DNA of 19,938 nt from CBFIDA01 sp965661085 (GTDB taxonomy: Bacteria > Pseudomonadota > Gammaproteobacteria > Comchoanobacterales > Comchoanobacteraceae). Within the stretch, counting starts at the first letter, position 1. Each line of letters starts with the position of its first letter. Below are positions 8,025 through 16,142 of this stretch, one piece after another. Below the pieces are notes generated by a model. It was not told the origin of the DNA, did not search any database, and worked only from the letters and a program-made list of their open reading frames with translations. The stretch is from the NCBI GenBank assembly GCA_965661085.1, contig CBFIDA010000017.1, positions 1 to 19,938 of the forward strand. The letters run 5' to 3'. The position numbers were made by a program, and so were the translations under genes.

Positions 8025-8089
8025 CCACTTAAGCACGGGGGTCGTCTGATCAATAATATGCATAGCCAAACACACACAACAAGCAGACC

Positions 8090-10588
8090 ATGGTTGAACA
8101 ACTCATGATTGTTATCACGCCAAGTGAGAAATTGGCACAATGGTTACGCCAGCGAAATCTTGACGATTCTGACTTTGGCGTTCTGCCCCATATTCTTTCG
8201 TATCAACATTGGATCATCCTGTGTTTCCGACAGCATTTAAACGATACGCGAGTGGTGATGCATGCCTTTGAAATGATGCATGTGTTGGTTGTGCTTTATC
8301 AACGGTTGTTTCATGATGCCACAACCATTGAAGCCTGGCATGCCGCTCAAGATTTTATGAAATTTTGGCAAGACGGTCATGTTTATGGGCTTGAAGGCCA
8401 GTTGGCTCAATACGTCCCGTCCGAACGCATGGCTGGGTTGCTGTCTGCGTACCAGGCACATCTACAAACACAACATCTTTTGGATACAAGCACAATTTGG
8501 TCAGCAACTTCCGCAGTTTTATCTGATGAAACCTTTGAGGGATCCATCCCCCCCTTGATGTTCTATGGTTTTCACCAAATGAGTCCCCAACTTGAGCACC
8601 ACATGCATGCACTCACAAGGCACACCACTTGTACTTTTCATTATGCAATACAACCTCATGCGCAAACCAAAAAAATCATTGCCATCGATGCACAACATGA
8701 AAAACAATGCATCGCCCAACTTTTAGAAACCCATGAGCACAAACACATCACGCTTTTGGTGCATGCACCTGACGACATTCATGGTTGGCATGATCATTTA
8801 TGTCGACATTTTCGTCATACTGCCAAAAAAATCATAAAACAAGACCTGCAGTCGTTATCAACATTCAAACCTGTTGAAACCGCATTTCATGTGTTTCGAT
8901 TGACCGATGAAAACCACCATGATTTTGATCAATCATGGATCACAGCACGCATTGCACGCTGGTCCACCACATTGCTTTTCTTACAACCCTTGGCACTTTT
9001 TTTGGCCACCTATGGCGCAAACCGCATTCACAAAGAAGCAATCACAACATGGGTTGGTGAACATGGAGAGCCCAAATTGAAAGCATGGTGGCACAATGTA
9101 TTGGCCACCGCGCATCAAAAACCCACACAACAATCAAGAGCACAATGGTGCACATGGATGTACGCATGCCTCAAAGCGCTTGGCTGGCCCTTTGTGCATC
9201 GCATGGACAGCAGAACCCATCAGGTTGTGCAACGCTTTATCAAAGCACTCCAATCATGGCCCAATGGGATGACATACAGCGCTTACGACTTATCGTGGGA
9301 AACAGCCATTTTTGAGCTGGAGCACCATATGAAGTCGATTGTTTTTCAACCACAACAAGCGTCATCGGGTGACATTGAGATCACCACACCCAATCAGTAT
9401 CAAGGTCAAACCACAGATGTTTTGGTGGTCACTGGCGCAACCAGCCAAAACTTTCCACAGCATACGGCCATACACAGTGCATTGCATCCGCATCGTCCTG
9501 AATCGGATGCCTTGTGGCATCCACGTCATATGGTCTCACAATGCCATCAAACCCGACAAAGCTGGCAGCACAATGCCACTCATCTCTACTACAGTGCCCC
9601 AATGATGATGGGCCAAACTGCACAGGAACCGGCCAACTTTTTAGAGAATGTTGAAGAAAACAATACCATCCCCCTTCCCAAACAACGCATGCATGCCAAA
9701 CATCAACCCAAATACATTGATGCGCTTTTAACTTTGAAAAAGGCACCCTACTCTGGCAACATCAACCAACGCATCATTCAAAATCAAGCACACTGTGCCA
9801 TGAAAGCCTTTTGGCAACATCATGCGAAACTAGAATCCAACGTACCAACTGCCAGGGACGACATCAAACGACTGAGGGGCATTGTATGCCATCAAGTCAT
9901 GGCCAAATTTTGGCACGACTGCAGTGGACAAGAAGCACTCAAGCAGATGACAAAGATCAACATTGAATCAACACTCACCAAGCACATCCAAATCGCCATG
10001 CAACAAACATACGGTCAAATTCCATGGTTTGCACAACCCATGGTGCTTGATATTGAGCAATCCGAGATTTTAGCTTTACTGAAATCCTTTGTGGCATGTG
10101 AACAAACAACCAACGCATTTACCGTGGTGGCGACTGAATTGTCTGAGCGCATTCAAATTGGTCAATACAAACTCAACATCAGGTATGATCGTGTCGATCA
10201 AACCCCAAAAGGTCTCCGCGTCATGGATTTTAAAACCGGTCATGCACACCCGAGCAATTGGCTTGGGGATCGTCCAGAAGATCCACAAATGCCCATTTAC
10301 CTGCAAAGTCAACGCAACTTTTACAGTGCAGATTACGGTCTCATACACGGCCAAGGTGGTAAAGTTCTTGAGGGTCATGCATTCATCTCAAAACAACAGG
10401 ACATTGCATCGTGGTCAGAGTTTGTGGCCCAATCTAGAATCCATCTTGAACAGTTGATCGCTGGGTTTGTTGAATATGATGCAACACAAAATCCAAAGCA
10501 TGGTCATGACACCTGTCAAACATGCGACTATAGACAATTGTGCCGTATCACAGATCGGGAGGTGCGCCATGAAAACGACCATGACTGA
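8090..10588 (+). CDS. addB: AddB-like nuclease subunit of the AddAB break-repair complex
   Basis: Partner of AddA in resecting double-strand breaks for RecA loading. The 832-aa protein is shorter than alphaproteobacterial or Bacillus AddB and resembles the ~900-aa AddB-like family of beta/gammaproteobacteria. The N-terminus (TPSEKLAQWLR) has no Walker A, as in that family. The C-terminal RecB-type nuclease is intact: His601 in RGIVCHQVM, Asp700 (YDRVD), Asp713 and Lys715 (DFKTG), then QMPIYL. Asp700 to Asp713 is the same 13-residue step as in RecB. Cys600, 809, 812 and 818 (one upstream Cys plus C-x2-C-x5-C) match the AddB iron-sulfur staple. The ATG at 8090 has no visible ribosome site; ATG 8105 has none either. 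Overlaps addA by 20 bp. Very His-rich (64 His). Role secure; exact subfamily less so. Confidence 0.88.
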   Translation: MVEQLMIVITPSEKLAQWLRQRNLDDSDFGVLPHILSYQHWIILCFRQHLNDTRVVMHAFEMMHVLVVLYQRLFHDATTIEAWHAAQDFMKFWQDGHVYGLEGQLAQYVPSERMAGLLSAYQAHLQTQHLLDTSTIWSATSAVLSDETFEGSIPPLMFYGFHQMSPQLEHHMHALTRHTTCTFHYAIQPHAQTKKIIAIDAQHEKQCIAQLLETHEHKHITLLVHAPDDIHGWHDHLCRHFRHTAKKIIKQDLQSLSTFKPVETAFHVFRLTDENHHDFDQSWITARIARWSTTLLFLQPLALFLATYGANRIHKEAITTWVGEHGEPKLKAWWHNVLATAHQKPTQQSRAQWCTWMYACLKALGWPFVHRMDSRTHQVVQRFIKALQSWPNGMTYSAYDLSWETAIFELEHHMKSIVFQPQQASSGDIEITTPNQYQGQTTDVLVVTGATSQNFPQHTAIHSALHPHRPESDALWHPRHMVSQCHQTRQSWQHNATHLYYSAPMMMGQTAQEPANFLENVEENNTIPLPKQRMHAKHQPKYIDALLTLKKAPYSGNINQRIIQNQAHCAMKAFWQHHAKLESNVPTARDDIKRLRGIVCHQVMAKFWHDCSGQEALKQMTKINIESTLTKHIQIAMQQTYGQIPWFAQPMVLDIEQSEILALLKSFVACEQTTNAFTVVATELSERIQIGQYKLNIRYDRVDQTPKGLRVMDFKTGHAHPSNWLGDRPEDPQMPIYLQSQRNFYSADYGLIHGQGGKVLEGHAFISKQQDIASWSEFVAQSRIHLEQLIAGFVEYDATQNPKHGHDTCQTCDYRQLCRITDREVRHENDHD

Positions 10589-13500
10589 TGCAAATGCACG
10601 GGCAAAAGCCATTGACGTGACCGCTTCGTGGATCATTCAAGCGCCTGCAGGATCTGGTAAAACAGAATTGCTGGTGCAGCGTATCTTGGCTGCCTTGGCA
10701 ACATGTGAGCATGGGCCTGAAGAAATTTTGGCCATCACATTCACAAAAAAAGCGGCTGCAGAGATGCGCTCACGGGTGTTTTCAGCATTGGCCATGACCC
10801 AGCAACCGGATCATAGTCTTGCACCACATCAAAAAAAAACCAAAGCATTGGCACATGCGGCCTGTCGGCAAAACGAACGCAAACAATGGCGCCTCTTTGA
10901 AAATCCCAATCGACTTCAAATCAAAACCATGGATGCATTGTGCCATCAAATATGTAAACAGTCTGGTTTACAGCCACCGATGCCACATCTTTCACCCATG
11001 ACCCTGTATCGACGTGTTGCAAAAAACTTTTTGCAAGAGGCCATGGTGCGTCAAGACACTCATGCCAAAACATTGTTGCAGCACTTTCATCATCACACGC
11101 AGCATGTCGAGCAGTTGTGTGCCCTGGCCTTGGCAGAACGTGACCAATGGTTGCCATATCTCCACATTGGTGATGCAGACAGCTTATTTGCTGCCAATCA
11201 AACTTATTTGCGCATGCTTTGTTTAGACACCTGTCAAGCATTGATTGCTGCGCTAGAAACGTGGCTGACACCCTCATGGCGTGAAGCCATCGCATTTTCC
11301 ATGGCACAACGTGATCTCCCTTGGCTTGCATTGGACAGCATACCCATCCAAGAAAAAGCACTCCTACAAACGTATCAAAGCCTTAAAGCACTGGCAGTGC
11401 TGTGTTTGACACAACAAGGTGCCCCACGCAAAACAGTCACGATCAAACAGGGGTTTCCGCCTGCATCTGCAGCATCATGCCCTGAAGAAAAAACCGCGTT
11501 CAAACTGCATAAAGCAGACATGCTGGCCTGTCTCCAGGGCCTTTTGGACGATGCACATGTTTTACAATGCCTCCAAAACATGTTTCAGTTGCCCCATCCA
11601 AATTATCCGGTACACTATCAAGGCATCTTGTCATGCATGACCACTTTATTGCCTCAACTTGTGGCGCATTTGAATTGGACATGCCTGTCGGAACGCACAG
11701 CTGACTTTACCCACACCGCACTCAACGCCATTGGCATTTTAAAACACACACGCTATTGCCCCTCAGATGTTTGGTTGGATCGTAACGTTGCCATCAAACA
11801 TTTGCTGGTGGATGAGTTTCAAGATACATCTGTCACCCAATTGTCCTTGCTTGAAGCACTTGTTGACAGCTGGAATCCACATGACGATCTCAACACACTT
11901 TGTATTGTGGGGGATCCAATGCAATCCATTTATCGGTTCAGACAGGCAGATGCCAGTTTGTTTGGGCAGGTGGTGGATCATGGTTTGGGCCCCGTTCGGC
12001 CAAAATGCATTCAATTGACCTCGAACTTCCGTAGTCAATCGGGACTGATCAATTGGTTCAATGCCTTTTTTGAGCAACTTTTTCCCAAAACACATGATTC
12101 AGAGCTGGGTGCTTTTCCATATCATGCTTGTGTTGCCATGCAAAAAGGACCAGGCACTGTTCATACCCATTGGTGGCTCGATGATGCTATGACAGCCGAA
12201 GCAGACCACATCGCCAAAACATGTCAAGCACTGTGCAAACAGGGTGCAACCTCTGTGGCAATCTTGGTACGAAGCAGACGCATTGCGCAACCCATTGTGC
12301 AAGCGTTAAAATCGCATCACTTGCCTTTTAAACGTGACGGCTTGGATGCATTGTGCGACGTTGACATCGTTCGAGATTTGTTAATGATGCTTGAATTTCT
12401 GTGGCACCCATACGACGATCTCACATTGGCAAACTTATTGTGTTCTGCACGCATCGCCATGCCACATCAAACACTGTATCAACTACGAACGCTGGCACCA
12501 CAACGCACGCTATGGCAAGCATTGACCACGCAGTCGGATCATCCCACTCTTCATGAGATCCAAAAAGAATATGACGCCATCATCCAACTGCTACAATGGT
12601 GCCTTGCACAATCACCCGTCCTTTCATTGCACGATATTTTATTTAAATATTGGCAAAGTGTGTGCCCACATGCTGACGCACCTGAAGACGCAGATGCATT
12701 GTTGTTTTTTCAATGCTTGCAGCAGTGTGCGCATGATCTCACCGATGATTTTTATCCTGCCTTGATGGATTTACTCACCAAAACCACGGCATCAGCCGGT
12801 CATACAGACACAGCGGGCATCACTGTCATGACCATTCACCAAGCAAAGGGGTTGGAGTTTGATCATGTTTTTGTGCCAGGCGTTGCAACCATCACACCAC
12901 CCAGACAACAAAAGATTTTGATGCTTGACCAAGGTAAGCATCCGCATGCTTTGTTGATGTTGCCCTCCAAATCGACACATGGTGACCACAGCAGCGCTCA
13001 CCGCTATTTGCATGAGAAAGCACACAAACAAGAAACACAAGAACTGATCCGATTGCTTTATGTTGCCGCCACGCGTGCACGCAAAAGTCTGCATTGGTCC
13101 GGCACATTGAAGGAAGCAGATCGCATCCCAAGCAGGGCGCCACTTGCGTTGATGTGGCCCCACCTTCAACCACAAGAGCGTCAGCTGAGTCGTTCGTGCC
13201 ATTCCCCCGTGCCACACGTCTGCGAAGTTTATAAAAATTGGCCCATGCCTGACAACCTTTGCGCCATGGCTCACGACATGCAATCTCAACATCGTCCTGT
13301 GTCTCTACCAAAACTTGAAACGTTTGAGCAGCGATGGGGCCAAGTGGTGCATGCCCTGATGGCCTGTTTGATGCAGACCAAATCGTTATGCCATGATTTT
13401 CTACATGCGCAGACGATGGCTTTCTGTATCGACTTGCGTATGCCCCATGATGAATATGCACGTATCGAGTCCAATCTCCGTCGCATCATACCCATTGTCC

Positions 13501-13817
13501 TTCATCAACCTCGCGTCAAATGGCTGCTTGCTCAAGAAGTCACCTTGCACTGTGAACAACCCATATACACCAATGATGGCAGGCAGTTTATATTGGACTT
13601 ATGTTTTTCAACAGAAACCTGTTTTTGGATCATTGACTATAAAATATATGAACAAGGTGACCGGTCCATTCAAACCATCATGGCACCCTACTACGATAAA
13701 ATGCATAGGTATAAACAAGCTTGCGCCCAACATGCCAAAAAAATCTGTATGGTGTTGTTCAATCCGATCACAAATGATTGGCATGTGGTGCCTGATGAAA
13801 TGCATCCATCAAAGTGA
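10569..13817 (+). CDS. addA: AddA helicase-nuclease subunit of the AddAB complex
   Basis: UvrD/Rep-type 3'-5' helicase with a C-terminal RecB-type nuclease; the motor of AddAB. 1082 aa from ATG 10569, which has GGAGG six nt upstream inside addB. A longer open frame to 10467 lies wholly within addB and has no ribosome site. Motifs: APAGSGKTE (25-33), ITFTKKAAAEMR, VDEFQDT (Asp415-Glu416), GDPMQSIYRFRQAD (from 448), LTSNFRSQ, TIHQAKGLEFDHVF, LLYVAATRAR (about 831-840). The nuclease has His928 (GQVVHALM), Asp1010, Asp1023 and Lys1025 (IIDYK), again with the 13-residue Asp spacing. The usual Gln-x3-Tyr motif reads Lys1044-MHR-Tyr1048. Translationally coupled to addB; convergent 9-bp overlap with folE. 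Secure. Confidence 0.93.
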   Translation: MKTTMTDANARAKAIDVTASWIIQAPAGSGKTELLVQRILAALATCEHGPEEILAITFTKKAAAEMRSRVFSALAMTQQPDHSLAPHQKKTKALAHAACRQNERKQWRLFENPNRLQIKTMDALCHQICKQSGLQPPMPHLSPMTLYRRVAKNFLQEAMVRQDTHAKTLLQHFHHHTQHVEQLCALALAERDQWLPYLHIGDADSLFAANQTYLRMLCLDTCQALIAALETWLTPSWREAIAFSMAQRDLPWLALDSIPIQEKALLQTYQSLKALAVLCLTQQGAPRKTVTIKQGFPPASAASCPEEKTAFKLHKADMLACLQGLLDDAHVLQCLQNMFQLPHPNYPVHYQGILSCMTTLLPQLVAHLNWTCLSERTADFTHTALNAIGILKHTRYCPSDVWLDRNVAIKHLLVDEFQDTSVTQLSLLEALVDSWNPHDDLNTLCIVGDPMQSIYRFRQADASLFGQVVDHGLGPVRPKCIQLTSNFRSQSGLINWFNAFFEQLFPKTHDSELGAFPYHACVAMQKGPGTVHTHWWLDDAMTAEADHIAKTCQALCKQGATSVAILVRSRRIAQPIVQALKSHHLPFKRDGLDALCDVDIVRDLLMMLEFLWHPYDDLTLANLLCSARIAMPHQTLYQLRTLAPQRTLWQALTTQSDHPTLHEIQKEYDAIIQLLQWCLAQSPVLSLHDILFKYWQSVCPHADAPEDADALLFFQCLQQCAHDLTDDFYPALMDLLTKTTASAGHTDTAGITVMTIHQAKGLEFDHVFVPGVATITPPRQQKILMLDQGKHPHALLMLPSKSTHGDHSSAHRYLHEKAHKQETQELIRLLYVAATRARKSLHWSGTLKEADRIPSRAPLALMWPHLQPQERQLSRSCHSPVPHVCEVYKNWPMPDNLCAMAHDMQSQHRPVSLPKLETFEQRWGQVVHALMACLMQTKSLCHDFLHAQTMAFCIDLRMPHDEYARIESNLRRIIPIVLHQPRVKWLLAQEVTLHCEQPIYTNDGRQFILDLCFSTETCFWIIDYKIYEQGDRSIQTIMAPYYDKMHRYKQACAQHAKKICMVLFNPITNDWHVVPDEMHPSK

Positions 13818-14408
13818 CGCAAAAAATCGCTTTTGCCAACCAGCTTCTTCGAAGCAGCCACGCCACATCGATGTCACTGTGGTGCTTGCACTTTTATGCA
13901 CCCCGCGTGTTGTCATGCATTGATGCTGAGCCTCAATCATGACTGCAACACCTTTGGGCGCCAAATGCTGTTGTAGTGCGCCAACAATCTGTGCATTCAG
14001 CCGCTCCTGAACTTGAAGACGTTTGGCAAACAACTCAACAAGGCGCGCAATTTTACTCAAACCAACGACTTTATGATCTGGCACATAAGCAACATGTACC
14101 GCACCAATGATGGGCACCAGATGATGCTCGCAGTGCGATTCCAATCGTATGTCTTTGACCAAAATCATGTCCTGATAGCCTTTCAAATCCTCAAAAACTT
14201 TACCAAGGACTTGGTCAATCGATTGATGGTAACCAGCAAAAAATTCACCATAGGCATCCACCACCCGTTGAGGCGTTTCCTTCAGACCAGGTCGATTGGG
14301 ATCATCCCCCGCCCATGCAATCAATGTGCGCACAGCGGCTTCGGCTTCGGATCGTGTTGGTTTTGCTGTGTTCAAGATGGATTGGATGTGTTCCATATTT
14401 TCAATCAT
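13809..14408 (-). CDS. folE: GTP cyclohydrolase I
   Basis: Opens the GTP purine ring to make 7,8-dihydroneopterin triphosphate, the first step of folate (and biopterin/queuosine precursor) synthesis. 199 aa, close to the family norm. Shows GLKETPQRVVDAYGEFFAGY (42-61), ESHCEHHLVP with zinc ligands Cys93 and His96, HVAYVP, VVGLSKIARLVE, and the third ligand Cys164 in CMTTRGV, ending in MWRGCF. The ATG at 14408 has an AGGG about 9 nt upstream; an in-frame ATG at 14396 has none. Transcribed from a promoter with a perfect TATAAT. Stands alone rather than with other folate genes; its stop overlaps that of addA by 9 bp. Confidence 0.97.
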   Translation of the reverse strand: MIENMEHIQSILNTAKPTRSEAEAAVRTLIAWAGDDPNRPGLKETPQRVVDAYGEFFAGYHQSIDQVLGKVFEDLKGYQDMILVKDIRLESHCEHHLVPIIGAVHVAYVPDHKVVGLSKIARLVELFAKRLQVQERLNAQIVGALQQHLAPKGVAVMIEAQHQCMTTRGVHKSASTTVTSMWRGCFEEAGWQKRFFASL

Positions 14409-14439
14409 GGCTGTTTACCCTATGGTGGTGACGCGTTTA

Positions 14440-14454
14440 ACTTGAAGATCAAGT
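14440..14454. repeat. 15-bp palindrome, possible operator
   Basis: ACTTGA-AGA-TCAAGT, perfect 6-bp arms around a 3-nt centre. It covers the -35 element of the rightward promoter and the likely transcription start region of folE, so a bound regulator could affect both genes. No known operator was recognised. Confidence 0.4.
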
Positions 14455-14470
14455 CACAAAGGATTATATT
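14442..14470 (+). promoter_or_regulatory. candidate promoter of the small exported protein gene
   Basis: TTGAAG (14442-14447), 17 nt, TATATT (14465-14470). Predicted start near 14477, about 28 nt before the GTG at 14505. Its -10 overlaps the opposing folE -10. Confidence 0.45.
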
Positions 14471-14491
14471 CTAGAAGGTAGCGTCACACAA
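14463..14491 (-). promoter_or_regulatory. folE promoter
   Basis: On the minus strand: TTGTGT (14491-14486), 17 nt, perfect TATAAT (14468-14463). Predicted start near 14456, about 48 nt before the folE ATG. The -35 is weak but spacing and -10 are ideal. Confidence 0.55.
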
Positions 14492-14504
14492 GCAAGGAAT
14501 GTAA

Positions 14505-15032
14505 GTGTTTTCAATAAGATTGATTTACCCATTTGGACTCATCATGGGCACAATGATGGTTTATGCCCAACCCACGTCAAAGTCGGTGTCACTCACATTG
14601 ATTGAATGGCAGCGTTCAGACTATGCCGTGCCTTTTGCAAACATGCCAACGCACTTGCCCAACTCTGGCCTTTCTTGGGTAGAAAAGTGTTCAAAAACGC
14701 AAGCGCCCTTCCCAAAATTGGCTTCCGGGCTTGGCCAAGAAGCGATGATATTGGCACATCATACATGGCCATTACAACCAACCAAGCATCACTATCAATG
14801 GTGTCATCAGACTGATGACAACCGTGTGCACATGGAAATGCATTACGAGTCCCAGCATGACACACTTGAGGCTTCTGCATGGATTAATGCACGGGGCAAA
14901 AGTGAGCACATCAAGCTCTCAAAACTGATCTGGCCCAAAAACAGTTGGTTGTACATCGACAAACATCATTATGGATTCCTGGTACACGGCATGACACGCG
15001 AAACAAAGGAAGCGCAAAACTCAATCGGATGA
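14505..15032 (+). CDS. small exported protein, possibly CsiV-like
   Basis: 175 aa. A hydrophobic N-terminus (about residues 4-21) ending in VYA suggests a Sec signal peptide cut before QPTS, so the product is probably periplasmic. The start is GTG with AGGA six nt upstream. The mature part begins SLTLIEWQR and ends with a stretch WLYIDKHHYGFLVHGMTRE. These recall the opening strand and the 'YfDHPlfGvlv' ending of CsiV-type peptidoglycan-binding proteins, which in some gammaproteobacteria lie next to mfd. That link is inference from memory and this protein is shorter than typical CsiV. It has two Cys (about 62 and 100) that could pair in the periplasm. Divergent from folE; its 3' end overlaps the SDR gene by 12 bp. 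Real gene likely; function unknown. Confidence 0.65.
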   Translation: MFSIRLIYPFGLIMGTMMVYAQPTSKSVSLTLIEWQRSDYAVPFANMPTHLPNSGLSWVEKCSKTQAPFPKLASGLGQEAMILAHHTWPLQPTKHHYQWCHQTDDNRVHMEMHYESQHDTLEASAWINARGKSEHIKLSKLIWPKNSWLYIDKHHYGFLVHGMTRETKEAQNSIG

Positions 15033-15818
15033 TTCAACGCTGCTCAAGCGTTCCTGCAGCACCGATGCCATCGCTCGTGTCAAGATCGCTTTGGGCATGA
15101 TCGGCACCAACCATCGCAAGCATTTCATCCAACGGCCTGGATGACAAAGCTTTTGACCAGACATTGTGGCCATATAAGCCTCCTGCGCCACCGTTTTTGA
15201 ATCCAAGCTGATGGTGCGTTGTCGACCAGACAATTTAAATCCAGCGCGTTCCCCAAAGCGTGTTGAAACAGGGCCTGGCGCGCATGTCGTCACCTGTACA
15301 CCTTCTCCCTTTAGCTCAAAGGCCAAAGCTGCACTCCAGCTATGCATGAAAGCCTTGCTGGCGTAATACACTGCAATGTAAGGCCCTGGTAAAACAGCAC
15401 CCATCGATGAAACATTCAGGATTGTGGCATGCCCCACTGACTTCATGCGTGGCAACAATCGATGTGTCAAGGCCACCACAGCACGAATGTTCAAGTCGAT
15501 GACCGTGAGATGATGTGTGCATGGCACTTCGGAAAACGCACCAACATAACCACACCCTGCATTGTTCACCAGATGCTGCACGCACACATTCGATTGATCA
15601 ATCCATGCAAGAACCTCATCGACTGCATGGGTCGCGGTCAAATCTATGGGTTTGATGGACACAGGCACATCATATTTGGCTTGAATGGTGTTTTGAATCT
15701 CCTTCAGTGCATCTGAATTTCGGCCAAGCAACAATAGGGAGTGGCCATGACGTGCATATTCATAAGCCAATGCTTCACCAATGCCCGAACTCGCACCTGT
15801 GATCAAACAATGTCCCAT
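15021..15818 (-). CDS. short-chain dehydrogenase/reductase (SDR) family protein
   Basis: A 265-aa classical SDR, cytosolic, Rossmann fold. Seen: TGASSGIG (7-14) for the cofactor, Arg33 after strand 2 (favours NADPH), NNAG (85-88), and the catalytic tetrad Asn110, Ser138, Tyr151, Lys155 (YYASK). Then PGPVST as usual after the active site. The C-terminal 70 residues are variable and hydrophobic/basic, so a membrane-associated lipid or carbonyl substrate is possible but not shown. ATG 15818 has AGGA overlapping the ftsB stop, 5 nt from it, so it is the last gene of the pyrG-kdsA-eno-ftsB operon. Many relatives have ispD at this place. Substrate cannot be told from the sequence. Confidence 0.9.
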   Translation of the reverse strand: MGHCLITGASSGIGEALAYEYARHGHSLLLLGRNSDALKEIQNTIQAKYDVPVSIKPIDLTATHAVDEVLAWIDQSNVCVQHLVNNAGCGYVGAFSEVPCTHHLTVIDLNIRAVVALTHRLLPRMKSVGHATILNVSSMGAVLPGPYIAVYYASKAFMHSWSAALAFELKGEGVQVTTCAPGPVSTRFGERAGFKLSGRQRTISLDSKTVAQEAYMATMSGQKLCHPGRWMKCLRWLVPIMPKAILTRAMASVLQERLSSVESSD

Positions 15819-15823
15819 ATTTT

Positions 15824-16135
15824 CTATCCTGTTTTACGTGGTGCAAGCTGATAAAATTTTTCATTTGCTTTGACCAAACCACCGACATATCTTGCTTCAC
15901 GTTCCAGAATCTCATCGTGCCTGTGAAGATGACGTACAATTTTTTCAAGACCATGATTTTCTTCACGAATATTCTTGATGCGATCTTGATCCTGTTGAAT
16001 CCTATGATGCAACGTGACCAATTGAATCACAGGATCTTTACGAAATAAAACATCCCTCATCAGCACATACAATAAAAGCATCAAGAGCACCATGATGAAA
16101 ATACGGTGTGATGTTGAAGGGTGTGACACAGCCAT
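15824..16135 (-). CDS. ftsB: cell division protein FtsB
   Basis: Small bitopic protein of the FtsQLB divisome complex that helps switch on septal wall synthesis. 103 aa, the same as E. coli. Layout: short cytoplasmic N-terminus (about 1-11), one membrane helix (about 12-31, rich in Leu/Met/Val), a periplasmic coiled coil (about 37-80, Gln/Arg/Glu/His-rich heptads), and a C-terminal segment ILEREARYVGGLVKANEKFY that matches the family's 'EErAR..L.....GE.fy.l' ending. The open frame extends far upstream inside eno, but the ATG at 16135 lies 7 nt after the eno stop and gives the expected protein. The ribosome site is weak (GAG). Position after eno is the classic one. Confidence 0.9.
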   Translation of the reverse strand: MAVSHPSTSHRIFIMVLLMLLLYVLMRDVLFRKDPVIQLVTLHHRIQQDQDRIKNIREENHGLEKIVRHLHRHDEILEREARYVGGLVKANEKFYQLAPRKTG

Positions 16136-16142
16136 TTTACGC

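Larger units (their letters stand above)
7776..8089. other. AT-rich non-coding interval with DnaA boxes and T-tracts
   Basis: No gene. It holds three T8-T9 runs (7825-7832, 7987-7995, 8004-8011), a GATC followed by CTG and T-run (7818-7832) resembling E. coli origin 13-mers, an inverted pair of DnaA boxes (7899-7921), and two TTGAT/ATCAA inverted repeats (7874-7890, 8010-8024). An A-tract/T-tract pairing around AGC...GCT (7961-7992) could form a weak hairpin but has too little GC to call a terminator. I see no strong addB promoter; TTGACC at 7994-7999 is a possible -35 without a good -10. Confidence 0.6.

Noticed and set aside
7776..8089. LexA (SOS) box upstream of addB, or upstream of mfd
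   Set aside because: I looked for CTGT-N8-ACAG and found none; CTGT and ACAG at 7822 and 7844 are too far apart.
10467..10568. Upstream extension of AddA inside addB
   Set aside because: It is a frame overlap with the conserved AddB C-terminus; GGAGG and homology both point to ATG 10569.
12792..13461. Long minus-strand open frames (166 and 189 codons) inside addA
   Set aside because: They oppose conserved helicase motifs and show composition expected from the reverse of addA codons.
13393..13923. 176-codon plus-strand open frame across the addA/folE junction
   Set aside because: It is a shadow of conserved AddA nuclease and FolE coding sequence with no start signals.
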